Assembly (NCBI GenBank): GCA_040506895.1
Contig: JBEVVY010000001.1
Coordinates: 3,271,116-3,335,115, forward strand
DNA from: Sedimenticola_A sp040506895
GTDB lineage: Bacteria > Pseudomonadota > Gammaproteobacteria > Chromatiales > Chromatiaceae
DNA: 64,000 nucleotides
Direction of reading: 5' to 3'
In this document: positions 25,840 to 34,286 of the stretch, one piece after another
How positions within the stretch are numbered: position 1 is the stretch's first letter
Layout: each line of letters opens with the position of its first letter
Translations under genes and position numbers: made by a program
The notes under the pieces: generated by a model
What the model was told of the DNA's origin: nothing
The model's database searches: none
What the model saw: the letters and a program-made list of their open reading frames with translations, nothing else

Positions 25840-26123
25840 ATTAACCCTGCACCATAATAGGTCATGTTCAGGACTTCAATAATGGCGCTGATCAAGGCGC
25901 GCCTCGCAGTCAATGGCTGACCCCTTGGCAAGAGGTGCAACGCTGAGCAGGGTCATTATTGAAGTCCCTAACAGATTGAAATTAATAAAGACAGGCCGTT
26001 GTGTGCTGTACTCCAGACTGCGTTATCCAAAACTTGCTGTAGAGTGACTACAGCGGCGTTTTGATGCCTTGCTGAAGCACAGCACACAACGGCTGAACAT
26101 GGCCTATTATGTGCCGGGTTAAT
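25840..26123. repeat. Two-armed palindromic repeat element, full copy B
   Basis: 284-bp non-coding element between yggT and the dynamin-like gene. Terminal inverted repeats of about 21 bp begin ATTAACCC and end GGGTTAAT. Arm 1 pairs 25871-25884 with 25954-25967 (perfect 14 bp). Arm 2 pairs 25996-26009 with 26079-26092 (perfect 14 bp) and encloses GCTGTAG/CTACAGC. Loop sequences such as TCAAGGCGCG and CTTGCTGTAGA are shared with copy A while the stems differ by paired substitutions. AGTTA flanks both ends (25836-25840 and 26124-26128), possibly a target duplication. Confidence 0.85.
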
Positions 26124-26198
26124 AGTTACCGAAGTTTAGCGGGTTTCACGCCATCTGCCGTAGGAATTCACCTACTTTAAGCCTGTTTTTTCACGTTT

Positions 26199-26780
26199 TT
26201 AGCGGAACGGACTCGCAAAAAGCACCTGCAGGGGCGGTAGCAGCAGCATCTTGAGCAGCACCAGGCCCACCATCACCAGCATGGGGGTGAGGTCGAGACC
26301 CCCCAGGTCAGGCATGATCTTGCGTGCTGGCGCCAGCAGCGGGCGGGTCAGGCTGTCCAGCAGCCCGGCAGCAGGGTTGTAGCCCCCCTGGCCGACCCAG
26401 CTGAGGATCACCTGCAGCAGGATCGCGATGATGAAGATATTGATGGTCAATCCAACCAGTTCGGGTATCGACCAGGCGAAAGCGGCCGCCGGATTGGCGT
26501 TGATGCCGACGATCAGGATTGTCAGGGCCAACTCCGCCGATTTCACCAGCCAGGCGAGGACCAGGGAGGCGATGTCCATGCCGGCAATGCCCGGAATGAT
26601 CCTGCGCAGGGGGTTCAGCACAGGGGTTGTGGCCTTGACCACGAACTGGGAGATGGGGTTGAAGAAGTCGGCGTGCATCAGCTGCAGCAGGAAGCGCAGC
26701 AGCACGATGGTCGCGTAGACCCCGAACAGTACCTGGACCAGGAAGACCAGTGGATTGGTCAAATAGCTGCTGTCCATCAC
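26199..26780 (-). CDS. yggT: YggT family membrane protein
   Basis: 193-residue protein with two YggT repeats. Each has a pair of hydrophobic helices and the F-N-P-[IL] / P-L-R-R-I-I-P type motif (FFNPISQF...VLNPLRRIIPGIAGMDI and NPAAGLLDSLTRPLLAPARKIMPDLGGLDLTP). Inner-membrane protein of unclear role, linked in some bacteria to osmotic tolerance and cell division. ATGA overlap with proC, as in many gammaproteobacteria. Confidence 0.93.
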   Translation of the reverse strand: MMDSSYLTNPLVFLVQVLFGVYATIVLLRFLLQLMHADFFNPISQFVVKATTPVLNPLRRIIPGIAGMDIASLVLAWLVKSAELALTILIVGINANPAAAFAWSIPELVGLTINIFIIAILLQVILSWVGQGGYNPAAGLLDSLTRPLLAPARKIMPDLGGLDLTPMLVMVGLVLLKMLLLPPLQVLFASPFR

Positions 26781-27670
26781 TCGCTACCCAGCAGTTCGGA
26801 GAGCTCGATGGAGCGCTCCTGTGCACCGGTCAGCGCCTTGTTGAACAGCGCTTCGAGTTCTCCCTCCTGGAGAATGCCCAGGGCCCGTTCAGTGGTGCCT
26901 CCGGGCGAGGTCACTTTTTCTCTCAGGGTGCCGGGTCCGTCGCTGCTCTCCATGGCCATGCGCGCGGCCCCAAGCGCAGTCTGCAGAGTGAGCAGTCTCG
27001 CGGTGTCCGTTGGCAGCCCCATCTCTATGCCGGCCTGCTCCATCGCTTCCATCACCAGGAAAAAGTAGGCCGGGCCACTGCCGGAGAGTGCCGTGACCGC
27101 ATCCATCTTCTGTTCATCATCCACCCACTGGGTGAGTCCCACGGCCCGCAGTATGGATTCCGCCAGGTCCCGCTGCTCCTGGCTGACCCCCTCGCCCGCA
27201 TGGAGAACGGTGGCCCCTGCCTGGATCATTGCCGGGGTATTGGGCATGGTGCGTACCAGGGGCAGTCCACCGCCGAGCCACGACTGGATCTCCTGCTCCC
27301 GCACACCGGCGGCAATGGAGATGACCAGGGGCCTGACTTTCTGCACCAGCGGCACCAGGTCGTGGGCAACGGTTTTAAGCACCTGGGGTTTGACCGCCAG
27401 GATAAGGACGTCAGCACGTTCCACGGCGCTGCTGTTGTCAGCCGCGGAACGGATGGCAAAACGCGCGGCCAGCCTGGCAAGCTTGTCACTGTCGGGATCG
27501 CTGACGGTGATGTGCTTGGGGTCGTAACCGTCTGCCACCAGGCCGCCGATCAGGCTCGCGGCCATGTTGCCTCCGCCGATGAAGGCGATGGTATTGCTGG
27601 TTTTATCGGTAAGTTTCTTGGTGCTCGTGCTGTTCAACTTTCTTTCACCTTGACTGTCAGCCAGTTTCAA
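26777..27670 (-). CDS. proC: Pyrroline-5-carboxylate reductase
   Basis: Last step of proline synthesis, NAD(P)H-dependent. Nucleotide-binding IAFIGGGNMAASLIGGLV lies near residues 29-46, and the C-terminal catalytic/dimer region AVTALSGSGPAYFFLVMEAM and TSPGGTTERALGIL is present. At 297 residues it has an N-terminal extension of about 25 residues compared with typical 270-residue ProC, so the true start could be an alternative codon nearer the Rossmann motif. Overlaps yggS and yggT by 4 bases each. Confidence 0.95.
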   Translation of the reverse strand: MKLADSQGERKLNSTSTKKLTDKTSNTIAFIGGGNMAASLIGGLVADGYDPKHITVSDPDSDKLARLAARFAIRSAADNSSAVERADVLILAVKPQVLKTVAHDLVPLVQKVRPLVISIAAGVREQEIQSWLGGGLPLVRTMPNTPAMIQAGATVLHAGEGVSQEQRDLAESILRAVGLTQWVDDEQKMDAVTALSGSGPAYFFLVMEAMEQAGIEMGLPTDTARLLTLQTALGAARMAMESSDGPGTLREKVTSPGGTTERALGILQEGELEALFNKALTGAQERSIELSELLGSE

Positions 27671-28365
27671 TCACGTTTTACCGGGTTGCGCGGCCCAAAG
27701 ATGGCGGTGCCAACCCTGACTATAGTTGCACCTTCTGCAATTGCCGCCTCGATGTCACCGGACATGCCCATGGAGAGTGTCTCCAGTGGGAAGCGGTCGC
27801 TTGCCAGGCGGTCGCGCAGTTCCCGAAGCTGGCGGAAAGGCCGCCGCTGGGCCTCAAGGGTATCCGCTGGTGCCGGCAGTGTCATCAGGCCTCGCAGCCT
27901 GAGGCGGGGGAGGTCGGCAAATTCTGCAATCAGCGCCTCTGTCTCTTCCACGGTGAGTCCGCCCTTGGTCTCTTCCTCGTCCACCATGACCTGCAGGCAG
28001 ACGTTGAGTGGAGGCAGGTGCTCCGGGCGCTGGTCGTTCAGCCGCCTGGCCTGCTTCGCCTTGTCGATGCTGTGTACCCAGTCGAAGTTTTCCGCGATCG
28101 CCCGGGTCTTGTTGCTCTGGATTCTGCCGATGAAGTGCCATTGGGCATTGGAATCCTTAAGTTCGGCTATTTTATCCAGCGCTTCCTGGAGATAACTTTC
28201 GCCGAACAGGGCCTGCCCCGCCTCCAGGGCCTCGGCAATCTCCCCGGCACTGCGGGTCTTGCTCACGGCCAGCAGCTCTACGGTACCGTCCTTCCGGCCG
28301 TAAGCCCCTGCTGCGTCGCTGATTCGTCGTTTCACCTGTTTCAGGTTTTGTTGGATACTGCTCAT
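27667..28365 (-). CDS. yggS: Pyridoxal phosphate homeostasis protein YggS
   Basis: 232-residue PLP-binding barrel protein (alanine-racemase N-terminal fold). The PLP lysine lies in LLAVSKTRSAGEI, and QWHFIGRIQSNKTRAIAENFDWVHSID and SMGMSGDIEAAIAEGATIVRVGTAIFG are hallmark blocks. It controls PLP and amino-acid pools rather than catalysing a racemisation. Divergent from pilT with a 178-base shared promoter region. Confidence 0.95.
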   Translation of the reverse strand: MSSIQQNLKQVKRRISDAAGAYGRKDGTVELLAVSKTRSAGEIAEALEAGQALFGESYLQEALDKIAELKDSNAQWHFIGRIQSNKTRAIAENFDWVHSIDKAKQARRLNDQRPEHLPPLNVCLQVMVDEEETKGGLTVEETEALIAEFADLPRLRLRGLMTLPAPADTLEAQRRPFRQLRELRDRLASDRFPLETLSMGMSGDIEAAIAEGATIVRVGTAIFGPRNPVKRD

Positions 28366-28543
28366 GTTTGAGGCGTGTAGTTCGTCTATACTTCTGTTAG
28401 CTATGGAAAAGGGATATTAAATCAAAAACGTGATAGTTTCCCTTAATCTAAAAATAATGCTGCGTCCCGGGGCGCAGATGGCGGTGGGACAGGGAATGCC
28501 GTCATCTGGACAGGCCCGGTAACGTCCATAGGGGGTTTGTTGA

Positions 28544-29584
28544 ATGGATATTGCTGAACTGCTCGCTTTCAGCGTCAAACACGATGCGTCTGACCTGCAT
28601 CTTTCGTCCGGGTTGCCTCCCATGATCAGGGTGGATGGCGACATGCGTCGCGTCAATGTGCCGCCGCTGGAGCACAAGGTCGTCCACGGGCTTGTCTATG
28701 ACATCATGAACGACAAGCAGCGCAAGGACTTCGAAGAGTTCCTGGAGACTGACTTCTCCTTCGAGATCCCGGGACTTGCGCGATTCCGTGTCAATGCATT
28801 CAACCAGGACAGGGGGGCTGCGGCGGTGTTCCGCACCATTCCCTCGAAGGTGCTCACCCTGGAGGATCTGGGCTGTCCCGAGGTGTTCAAGGATGTCATC
28901 AGCGTACCCAGGGGGCTGGTGCTGGTGACCGGACCCACGGGTTCGGGCAAGTCCACCACCCTGGCGGCGTGCATGGACTACAAGAACGACAACGACTACG
29001 CCCATATCCTGACCATCGAGGATCCCATCGAGTTCGTTCACACCAGTAAGAAGTGCCTGGTGAACCAGCGCGAGGTACACCGGGATACCCTCGGTTTTGC
29101 GGAAGCGTTGCGATCCGCCCTGCGTGAGGACCCGGATATCATCCTGGTGGGCGAGTTGCGTGACCTCGAAACGATCCGCCTCGCGCTGACCGCTGCCGAG
29201 ACCGGTCACTTGGTGTTCGGTACCCTGCACACCAGTTCTGCGGCCAAGACCATCGACCGTATCATCGACGTGTTCCCGGCAGGCGAGAAGGGCATGGTGC
29301 GTTCGATGCTTTCCGAATCCCTGCGTGCTGTGATCGCCCAGACACTTCTGAAGAAAATCGGTGGCGGCCGGACCGCTGCCTGGGAAATCATGGTAGGTAC
29401 ACCGGCCATCAGAAACCTGATCCGGGAGGACAAGGTCGCACAGATGTATTCGGCGATCCAGACCGGTCAGGCCCACGGCATGCAGACGCTCGATCAGCAT
29501 CTCCAGGAACTGGTCAAGAAAGGCTGGGTCAGTCGACTGGACGCCCGTGCCAAGGCGACCAACAAGGAGATCTTCGCAGGTTGA
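28544..29584 (+). CDS. pilT: Type IV pilus retraction ATPase PilT
   Basis: Hexameric motor that depolymerises type IV pili for twitching. Walker A GPTGSGKST is at 130-138, the Asp box and Walker B are in DPDIILVGELRDLETI, and the His box is in ETGHLVFGTLHTSSA. The C-terminal AIRNLIREDKV is the PilT AIRNLIRE motif required for retraction. 346 residues is usual. Followed by pilU 72 bases downstream. Confidence 0.97.
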   Translation: MDIAELLAFSVKHDASDLHLSSGLPPMIRVDGDMRRVNVPPLEHKVVHGLVYDIMNDKQRKDFEEFLETDFSFEIPGLARFRVNAFNQDRGAAAVFRTIPSKVLTLEDLGCPEVFKDVISVPRGLVLVTGPTGSGKSTTLAACMDYKNDNDYAHILTIEDPIEFVHTSKKCLVNQREVHRDTLGFAEALRSALREDPDIILVGELRDLETIRLALTAAETGHLVFGTLHTSSAAKTIDRIIDVFPAGEKGMVRSMLSESLRAVIAQTLLKKIGGGRTAAWEIMVGTPAIRNLIREDKVAQMYSAIQTGQAHGMQTLDQHLQELVKKGWVSRLDARAKATNKEIFAG

Positions 29585-29656
29585 TCATCAAGCATCCCGG
29601 GTCATGCCCGGGGTGCGTGTTTCTGTATCTGATTTTGCTAGTCAACGGGGAATAGA

Positions 29657-30790
29657 GTGGATTTCAACGCATTACTCAATCTGATGATCACCAAGGAGGC
29701 ATCGGACCTCTTTATCACCGCCGAAATGGCTCCCTGCATCAAGGTTCACGGACGGATCATGCCAGTGTCGAAGAGCAAGATCACCGAGGAGCAGTCCAAA
29801 GAGCTCGTCATGGGCCTGATGTCGCCGGCCCAGCGGGAGGAGTTCACCCACACCAACGAGTGCAACTTTGCGATCAACTCGAAGGACGGTGGCCGTTTCA
29901 GGGTGAGCGCCTTTGTACAGCGCGACGCGGTCGGCATGGTGATGCGCCGTATCGAGACCAAGATTCCCATCGTGGAAGATCTCCAGCTGCCGCCGATTCT
30001 CAAGGATTTGGCGATGGCGAAACGTGGCCTGATCATCTTCGTGGGTGCGACCGGTACGGGTAAATCCACCTCCCTCGCATCCATGGTCGGGCACCGCAAC
30101 CAGAACAGCAGCGGCCACATCATCACGGTGGAGGACCCCATCGAGTTCGTGCACCGTCATTCCGGCTGCATCGTGACCCAGCGCGAGGTGGGTATCGATA
30201 CCGAGTCCTACGAGGTGGCGTTGAAAAACACCCTGCGCCAGGCCCCGGACGTGATCCTGATCGGCGAGATCAGGACCCGTGAGACCATGGAGCACGCGGT
30301 GGCCTTTGCCGAGACCGGTCACCTCTGCCTCTCGACCCTGCATGCCAACAACGCCAACCAAGCGCTGGACCGTATCATCAACTTCTTCCCCGAAGACCGC
30401 CGCGACCAGGTCTTCATGGACCTCTCCCTCAACCTGCGCGCGATCATCGCCCAGCAGCTGGTGCGCAGCCCTGACGGCAAGAGTCGCCGTCCGGTGGTGG
30501 AGGTGCTGATCAACACGCCGCTGGCGGCAGACCTGATCCGCAAGGGCGAGATCCACAAGCTCAAGGAGCTGATGAAGCGCTCCACCGAGCAGGGCATGAT
30601 CACCTTCGACCAGGCGCTCTACAAACTCTACCAGGAGGGTGCCATCACCTACGAGGATGCGATCCTGCATGCAGACTCCGCCAACGAGGTGCGCCTGATG
30701 ATCAAGCTGGGCAGTGGCGATGTGGAGAAGTACTCTGCCAAGATGAACAACGTCTCGCTGCTGGATACGGACCAGGATGATTTCATGTAG
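29657..30790 (+). CDS. pilU: Type IV pilus accessory retraction ATPase PilU
   Basis: PilT paralogue of 377 residues that assists PilT-dependent retraction. Walker A GATGTGKSTS near residue 131, Walker B APDVILIGEIRTRETMEHA and the His-box region are present. The C-terminal NTPLAADLIRKGEIHKLKELM replaces the PilT AIRNLIRE motif, distinguishing PilU. An intrinsic terminator follows 22 bases after the stop. Confidence 0.96.
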   Translation: MDFNALLNLMITKEASDLFITAEMAPCIKVHGRIMPVSKSKITEEQSKELVMGLMSPAQREEFTHTNECNFAINSKDGGRFRVSAFVQRDAVGMVMRRIETKIPIVEDLQLPPILKDLAMAKRGLIIFVGATGTGKSTSLASMVGHRNQNSSGHIITVEDPIEFVHRHSGCIVTQREVGIDTESYEVALKNTLRQAPDVILIGEIRTRETMEHAVAFAETGHLCLSTLHANNANQALDRIINFFPEDRRDQVFMDLSLNLRAIIAQQLVRSPDGKSRRPVVEVLINTPLAADLIRKGEIHKLKELMKRSTEQGMITFDQALYKLYQEGAITYEDAILHADSANEVRLMIKLGSGDVEKYSAKMNNVSLLDTDQDDFM

Positions 30791-30812
30791 TGGGATCAAC
30801 CGGATGCCGTCG

Positions 30813-30841
30813 AAAAAGCCGCTGTTGTCAGCGGCTTTTTT
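30813..30841 (+). terminator. Intrinsic terminator after pilU
   Basis: AAAAAGCCGCTG pairs with CAGCGGCTTTTT around a TTGT loop, followed by a continuing T run. A strong rho-independent terminator, nearly symmetric and so potentially active on both strands. Confidence 0.92.
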
Positions 30842-30934
30842 GTGGGAGATATCTGGCTGGGAACCCGGTGGTCGTATCTCCTGTTTGCAATATTGAACGC
30901 CTGGTAAAAAATTTCGTGACCTAAAAAGGTGTTT

Positions 30935-31255
30935 TCTCCGTCGTTGTTTCCACGACATGGTCACGAGGTACTTTTCGTTGGCGCGAAAAGTACCCAAAAG
31001 CGCCTTCTCCCAAGATTTGCCCTCACTGGCGTTCGGGTCCCCTGCAGGTCACTCGGCACATCATTGTGCCTCGCCCTTCGGGCAGCCTGCGGCTGCGCAA
31101 AACGGCTGTCCTGCCGTTTTGTCTCAGAATTTCAGGGGATTCACAGACAGCACTTCCCTGTGCTGACTGTGAATGCGCCGCATCCTTGCGGCGCCCCTTC
31201 GGGCCTTTCCTGAAATTCCTCCGATGCTCGGCTGCATCGTGGGAAACTGTCGCAA
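30935..31255 (-). repeat. Hairpin-rich non-coding repeat, copy 1
   Basis: First of three related units in the 1.27-kb non-coding gap 30842-32110. On the minus strand it contains a 65-bp block (31141-31205) nearly identical to 31828-31893, with a TTCACAG.CAGCAC/GTGCTG.CTGTGAA hairpin, then AAAACGGCAGGACAGCCGTTTT. It ends with a GGTACTTTTCG/CGAAAAGTACC stem at about 30967-30993. No coding frame is credible. Confidence 0.75.
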
Positions 31256-31354
31256 CTCCAATGACCTGGAAATACGACGGATAGCTCAAATAGTGTGTTC
31301 CGCTACGCTCAACAACACCCTGCATTTCCCAGCTTTGCGAGGTGGTTAACTAGT

Positions 31355-31630
31355 GGGAGAGGGGCCCCTTTGTCCCGACGAGCATCGCAGGCTTCGTTGG
31401 ATAAGGCCCGAAGGGGGCCGGCAGGGAGGCCGGCCGTTGTCAGTCGCGACAGTGGACGATGTACAGGGATGTACAAGTGTCGCGGGAGGCAGGATGCCGG
31501 GAGCGACCGTCGCGTCTGACAACCCCCAGCGAAGGTGAGAAGCGCAGTGAACCCGCGATAGCGGGCGGGACACCGGGGAGAAGAGTTTTTGGCTACTTTT
31601 GCCTCTCTGCAAAAGTAGCTCGTAGCCGTG
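31355..31630 (+). repeat. Hairpin-rich non-coding repeat, copy 2
   Basis: Same plan as its neighbours in plus orientation: a cccgaagg-containing start (about 31406), a GGCCGGC/GCCGGCC stem, a central TCGCGACA...TGTCGCG hairpin enclosing GATGTACAGGGATGTACA, and an end hairpin GCTACTTTTG/CAAAAGTAGC (31592-31619). The central block differs from copies 1 and 3, so it is a distinct subfamily. Similar tail hairpins are scattered in many gammaproteobacterial genomes as I recall; origin unknown. Confidence 0.7.
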
Positions 31631-31784
31631 GTAGAGAATCAACTACAGGTGAACCGCTGTTAGGCTACGAAACTTTTTACCAGGCCTATATAAAAAAGTC
31701 GCTTAGTTCAGCAAAGCCTGTGATGCCCGTTGGAACAAGGCCCCCAATCCGATTAGTTGGCCACCAAGCGTTGACTACCGTTGG

Positions 31785-32010
31785 GGCGACTTCCATGCCA
31801 TCGAGCAACGGAGAAGTTTCAGGATCAGGCCCGAAGGGGCGCCGCAGGGAAGCGGCGCGTTCACAGTCAGCACAGGGAAGTGCTGTCTGTGAACCCCCTG
31901 AAGCTTTGAGTAGCGCAGAGCACCCGCAGGGTGGCATGGCGGAGCAGTGGTTTTGGTGACTTTTGCCGTAACAAAAGTCACTCGTGGCCAACAAAGAAAA
32001 AGGACTACGT
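31785..32010 (+). repeat. Hairpin-rich non-coding repeat, copy 3
   Basis: Plus-strand unit whose 31828-31893 block is nearly identical to the minus-strand block of copy 1. It ends with GTGACTTTTG/CAAAAGTCAC (about 31956-31981) followed by TCGTGGCC. Together copies 1 and 3 form a large inverted repeat flanking copy 2. Confidence 0.75.
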
Positions 32011-32110
32011 AGTACCGCTCATCAATAGGCCACGAAATCATACCCCGGAGCTATAACAAGAAAGGTCAACTACCGGGTTCCCAACCAGACGATCGGATAC
32101 AGGACAATGA

Positions 32111-32989
32111 CTACCCCGGAAACACCTGCCTGGAATCAAAAACCGGCCCATCCACACAGACCCGTTTCATGGCGGTACCCTCCGGGGTGTCCACCGCCAC
32201 CACGCAGCCGGCACATCCACCCACGCCACAGGCCATGAACTCTTCCAGGGAGACCTGGCAGGGCAGGTCGTACTCCTTGGCGAGCTTGGCTACCGCTTCG
32301 AGCATCGGGTGAGGGCCGCAGGAGAAAATCTCCACCTCTGCGCGGGCCTCGTCGTCAAGACTGTCGAGCCAGGCGCGGGCCAGGTCGGTGACGTAGCCTT
32401 CATGACAGCCGGCGAAACCCTGCAGGCTGGCCAGTCGGCTCGGGATGCCCCAGTCGTCCAGCAGGGGCATGCTGGCGATCACCCCGTCTGGCAGGCCCGG
32501 CACAAGGATCTGTGAGGGCTGGGGGTTGAAGGGGAAGGGCACTTCGGAACCGAGGATCACGAAGGGTTTGAACCGCTCGTCGGTGCGCAGGGCCTCGGCG
32601 GCGAAGATCATGGGCGGCATGCCGACGCCGCCGCCGATCAGCAGGGGGCGGGGGCGTTGCGGGTTGAGATCGAACGGCTTGCCGATGGGGCCCATTATGC
32701 TCAGGGACTCGCCGATCTCCCGCTCTGCCAGCAGCCGGGTCCCTTCGCCCACGGCTTTGTAGAGGAAGTCCACCCAGCCCTCTTTCTGGGAAACGCGCAT
32801 GATGGAGATGGGACGACGCAGGGGTTTCGAGCGGTCACACTGGATGTGGGCAAAGCTGCCTGGCAGTGCATCCGCGGCGATCTCCGGCGACTTGACCCTG
32901 AGGATGTACTGGTCTCCCTCGAAAGACTGGTGAGAGAGAATCTCGGCATCTTCTACGGAAATGGTGTCGCGGTGGGCTTTTTCGGTCAT
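32111..32989 (-). CDS. Dihydroorotate dehydrogenase electron-transfer subunit-like protein (PyrK type)
   Basis: 292-residue flavoprotein of the ferredoxin-reductase fold. The FAD-binding RRPISIMRVS lies near residues 58-67, a nucleotide-binding GGGVGMPPMIFAAEAL is central, and a C-terminal [2Fe-2S] site uses C254, C259, C262 and C278 (CGVGGCAGC and later VCVDG). In Gram-positive bacteria PyrK links PyrDB to NAD. Here it lies 10 bases after the dihydroorotase-like gene and no pyrD lies in the window. It could serve another dehydrogenase or a partner encoded elsewhere. Confidence 0.85.
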   Translation of the reverse strand: MTEKAHRDTISVEDAEILSHQSFEGDQYILRVKSPEIAADALPGSFAHIQCDRSKPLRRPISIMRVSQKEGWVDFLYKAVGEGTRLLAEREIGESLSIMGPIGKPFDLNPQRPRPLLIGGGVGMPPMIFAAEALRTDERFKPFVILGSEVPFPFNPQPSQILVPGLPDGVIASMPLLDDWGIPSRLASLQGFAGCHEGYVTDLARAWLDSLDDEARAEVEIFSCGPHPMLEAVAKLAKEYDLPCQVSLEEFMACGVGGCAGCVVAVDTPEGTAMKRVCVDGPVFDSRQVFPG

Positions 32990-32999
32990 GGCTGTCGCT

Positions 33000-34286
33000 T
33001 CAGTCTGCTGTCATTTCATAAACCACCCTGCCTTCGAACAGGGTGTGGGTCACTTCACCAGCCAGGTCCCAGCCGATGAACGGCGTATTGCGGCCTGCGC
33101 TGATAATCCTCTCCGGGGTCAGTTCCCAGCTGGTATCCGGGTCGAATATGCAGATGTCGGCGCTGCTGCCGACACTCAGCCTGCCGTAGGGAAGACCGAG
33201 AATATCCGCCGGACCACAGGTAAGCCGTGCAATGGCGTCGGAGAGGGATAGGATTCTCTCATTAACCAGCCTGAGTGTCAGCGCCAAAAGTGTCTCCAGT
33301 CCCGATATTCCGGGTGCGGTGGAGGGGAACGGCGCCTCCTTGGCGTCCGGTTCGTGGGGTTGGTGGTCAGAACAGATGGCGCCGATGATGCCCTGGGCCA
33401 CCGCCTCGCGCAGGGTGTCGCGGTCTGTGAGGCTGCGCAGGGGAGGGCTGACGTGGCAGCGGCTGTCGAAATCCTCGATATCCATCTCCGTGAGGTGGAG
33501 CTGGTGGATCGCCACGTCCGCCGTAACCGGCAGCCTGTTCTGCCGGGCCCTGCCCAGCATGCGGGTGGCGCTGCCGGTGGAGAGGCTGTGGAAGTGGACG
33601 TGGCAATCGGTGTGTTCCGCCAGGGCCATGTCCCTGGCCAGGGCCACCGTCTCCGCCGCTTCGGGGATTCCCGGCAACCCCAGGCGGCTGCTTACCGGTC
33701 CCTCGTGAGCGCAGCCGTTGTTTTTCAGCGAGGCATCTTCCGGGTGCAGCATGGCAGTAAGGTTGAAGGTCGCGGCATACTCCAGTGCCCGGCGCTCCAC
33801 CAGGGTGCTTGCCAGGGGGGTCTCGGCGTTGCTGATGGCGACACAGCCGGCCTGTTTCAGGGCGGCCATTTCGCTCAGCCGCCCGCCCTCCAGGTCCTGG
33901 GTCATGGCGCCGATGGGCAGGACCCGGGCCATGGCCGCCTGCTTGGCGCTCTTGATGATCAGCCTGGCCACGGCGGGGGTGTCTATCACCGGATTGGTAT
34001 CGGGTTGACAGCAGAGGGTGGTGATTCCGCCCTTGGCGGCAGCGGCGGTCTCGCTGGCGATGGTCGCCTTGTACTCCTGTCCCGGTTCCCGCAGGCGTGC
34101 GCTCAGGTCGACCAGTCCCGGACAGACCACTTTGCCTTCGGCATCGATGATGTGGTCGGCTTCAAAGCTGTCGGGTGGAGCGCCGATGGCAGCGACAAGG
34201 CCCCCGGTGATATAGAGGTCGGTGATTTGGTCGACGCCGTTTGCAGGATCGATGAGACGTCCGCCGGTGATTCTGATCTGTTTCAT
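33000..34286 (-). CDS. Dihydroorotase-like protein, probably non-catalytic (PyrC'/PyrX)
   Basis: 428-residue amidohydrolase-fold protein of the type I dihydroorotase family. The N-terminal metal motif, normally D-x-H-x-H-L-R-E-P-G, reads D60-L-S62-A-R64-L-R-E-P-G, so both histidines are replaced. Later blocks (VHFHSLSTG, CSDHQPHEPDAKEAPF) remain. Loss of the HxH pair is the mark of inactive PyrC' partners, which in Pseudomonas assemble with PyrB into a dodecamer and are needed for its activity. ATGA overlap with pyrB supports that role. A true dihydroorotase must then be encoded elsewhere. Confidence 0.9.
   Translation of the reverse strand: MKQIRITGGRLIDPANGVDQITDLYITGGLVAAIGAPPDSFEADHIIDAEGKVVCPGLVDLSARLREPGQEYKATIASETAAAAKGGITTLCCQPDTNPVIDTPAVARLIIKSAKQAAMARVLPIGAMTQDLEGGRLSEMAALKQAGCVAISNAETPLASTLVERRALEYAATFNLTAMLHPEDASLKNNGCAHEGPVSSRLGLPGIPEAAETVALARDMALAEHTDCHVHFHSLSTGSATRMLGRARQNRLPVTADVAIHQLHLTEMDIEDFDSRCHVSPPLRSLTDRDTLREAVAQGIIGAICSDHQPHEPDAKEAPFPSTAPGISGLETLLALTLRLVNERILSLSDAIARLTCGPADILGLPYGRLSVGSSADICIFDPDTSWELTPERIISAGRNTPFIGWDLAGEVTHTLFEGRVVYEMTAD

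Noticed and set aside
31441..31530. CRISPR-like appearance of short palindromes
   Set aside because: No regularly spaced direct repeats with unique spacers; the repeated units are long, few and in opposite orientations, and no cas genes are present.
30929..32041. Several short open frames of 60-166 codons in the pilU-pyr gap
   Set aside because: They fall on repeat copies in both strands, have no ribosome-binding sites of note and follow hairpin symmetry, so they are by-products of the repeats.
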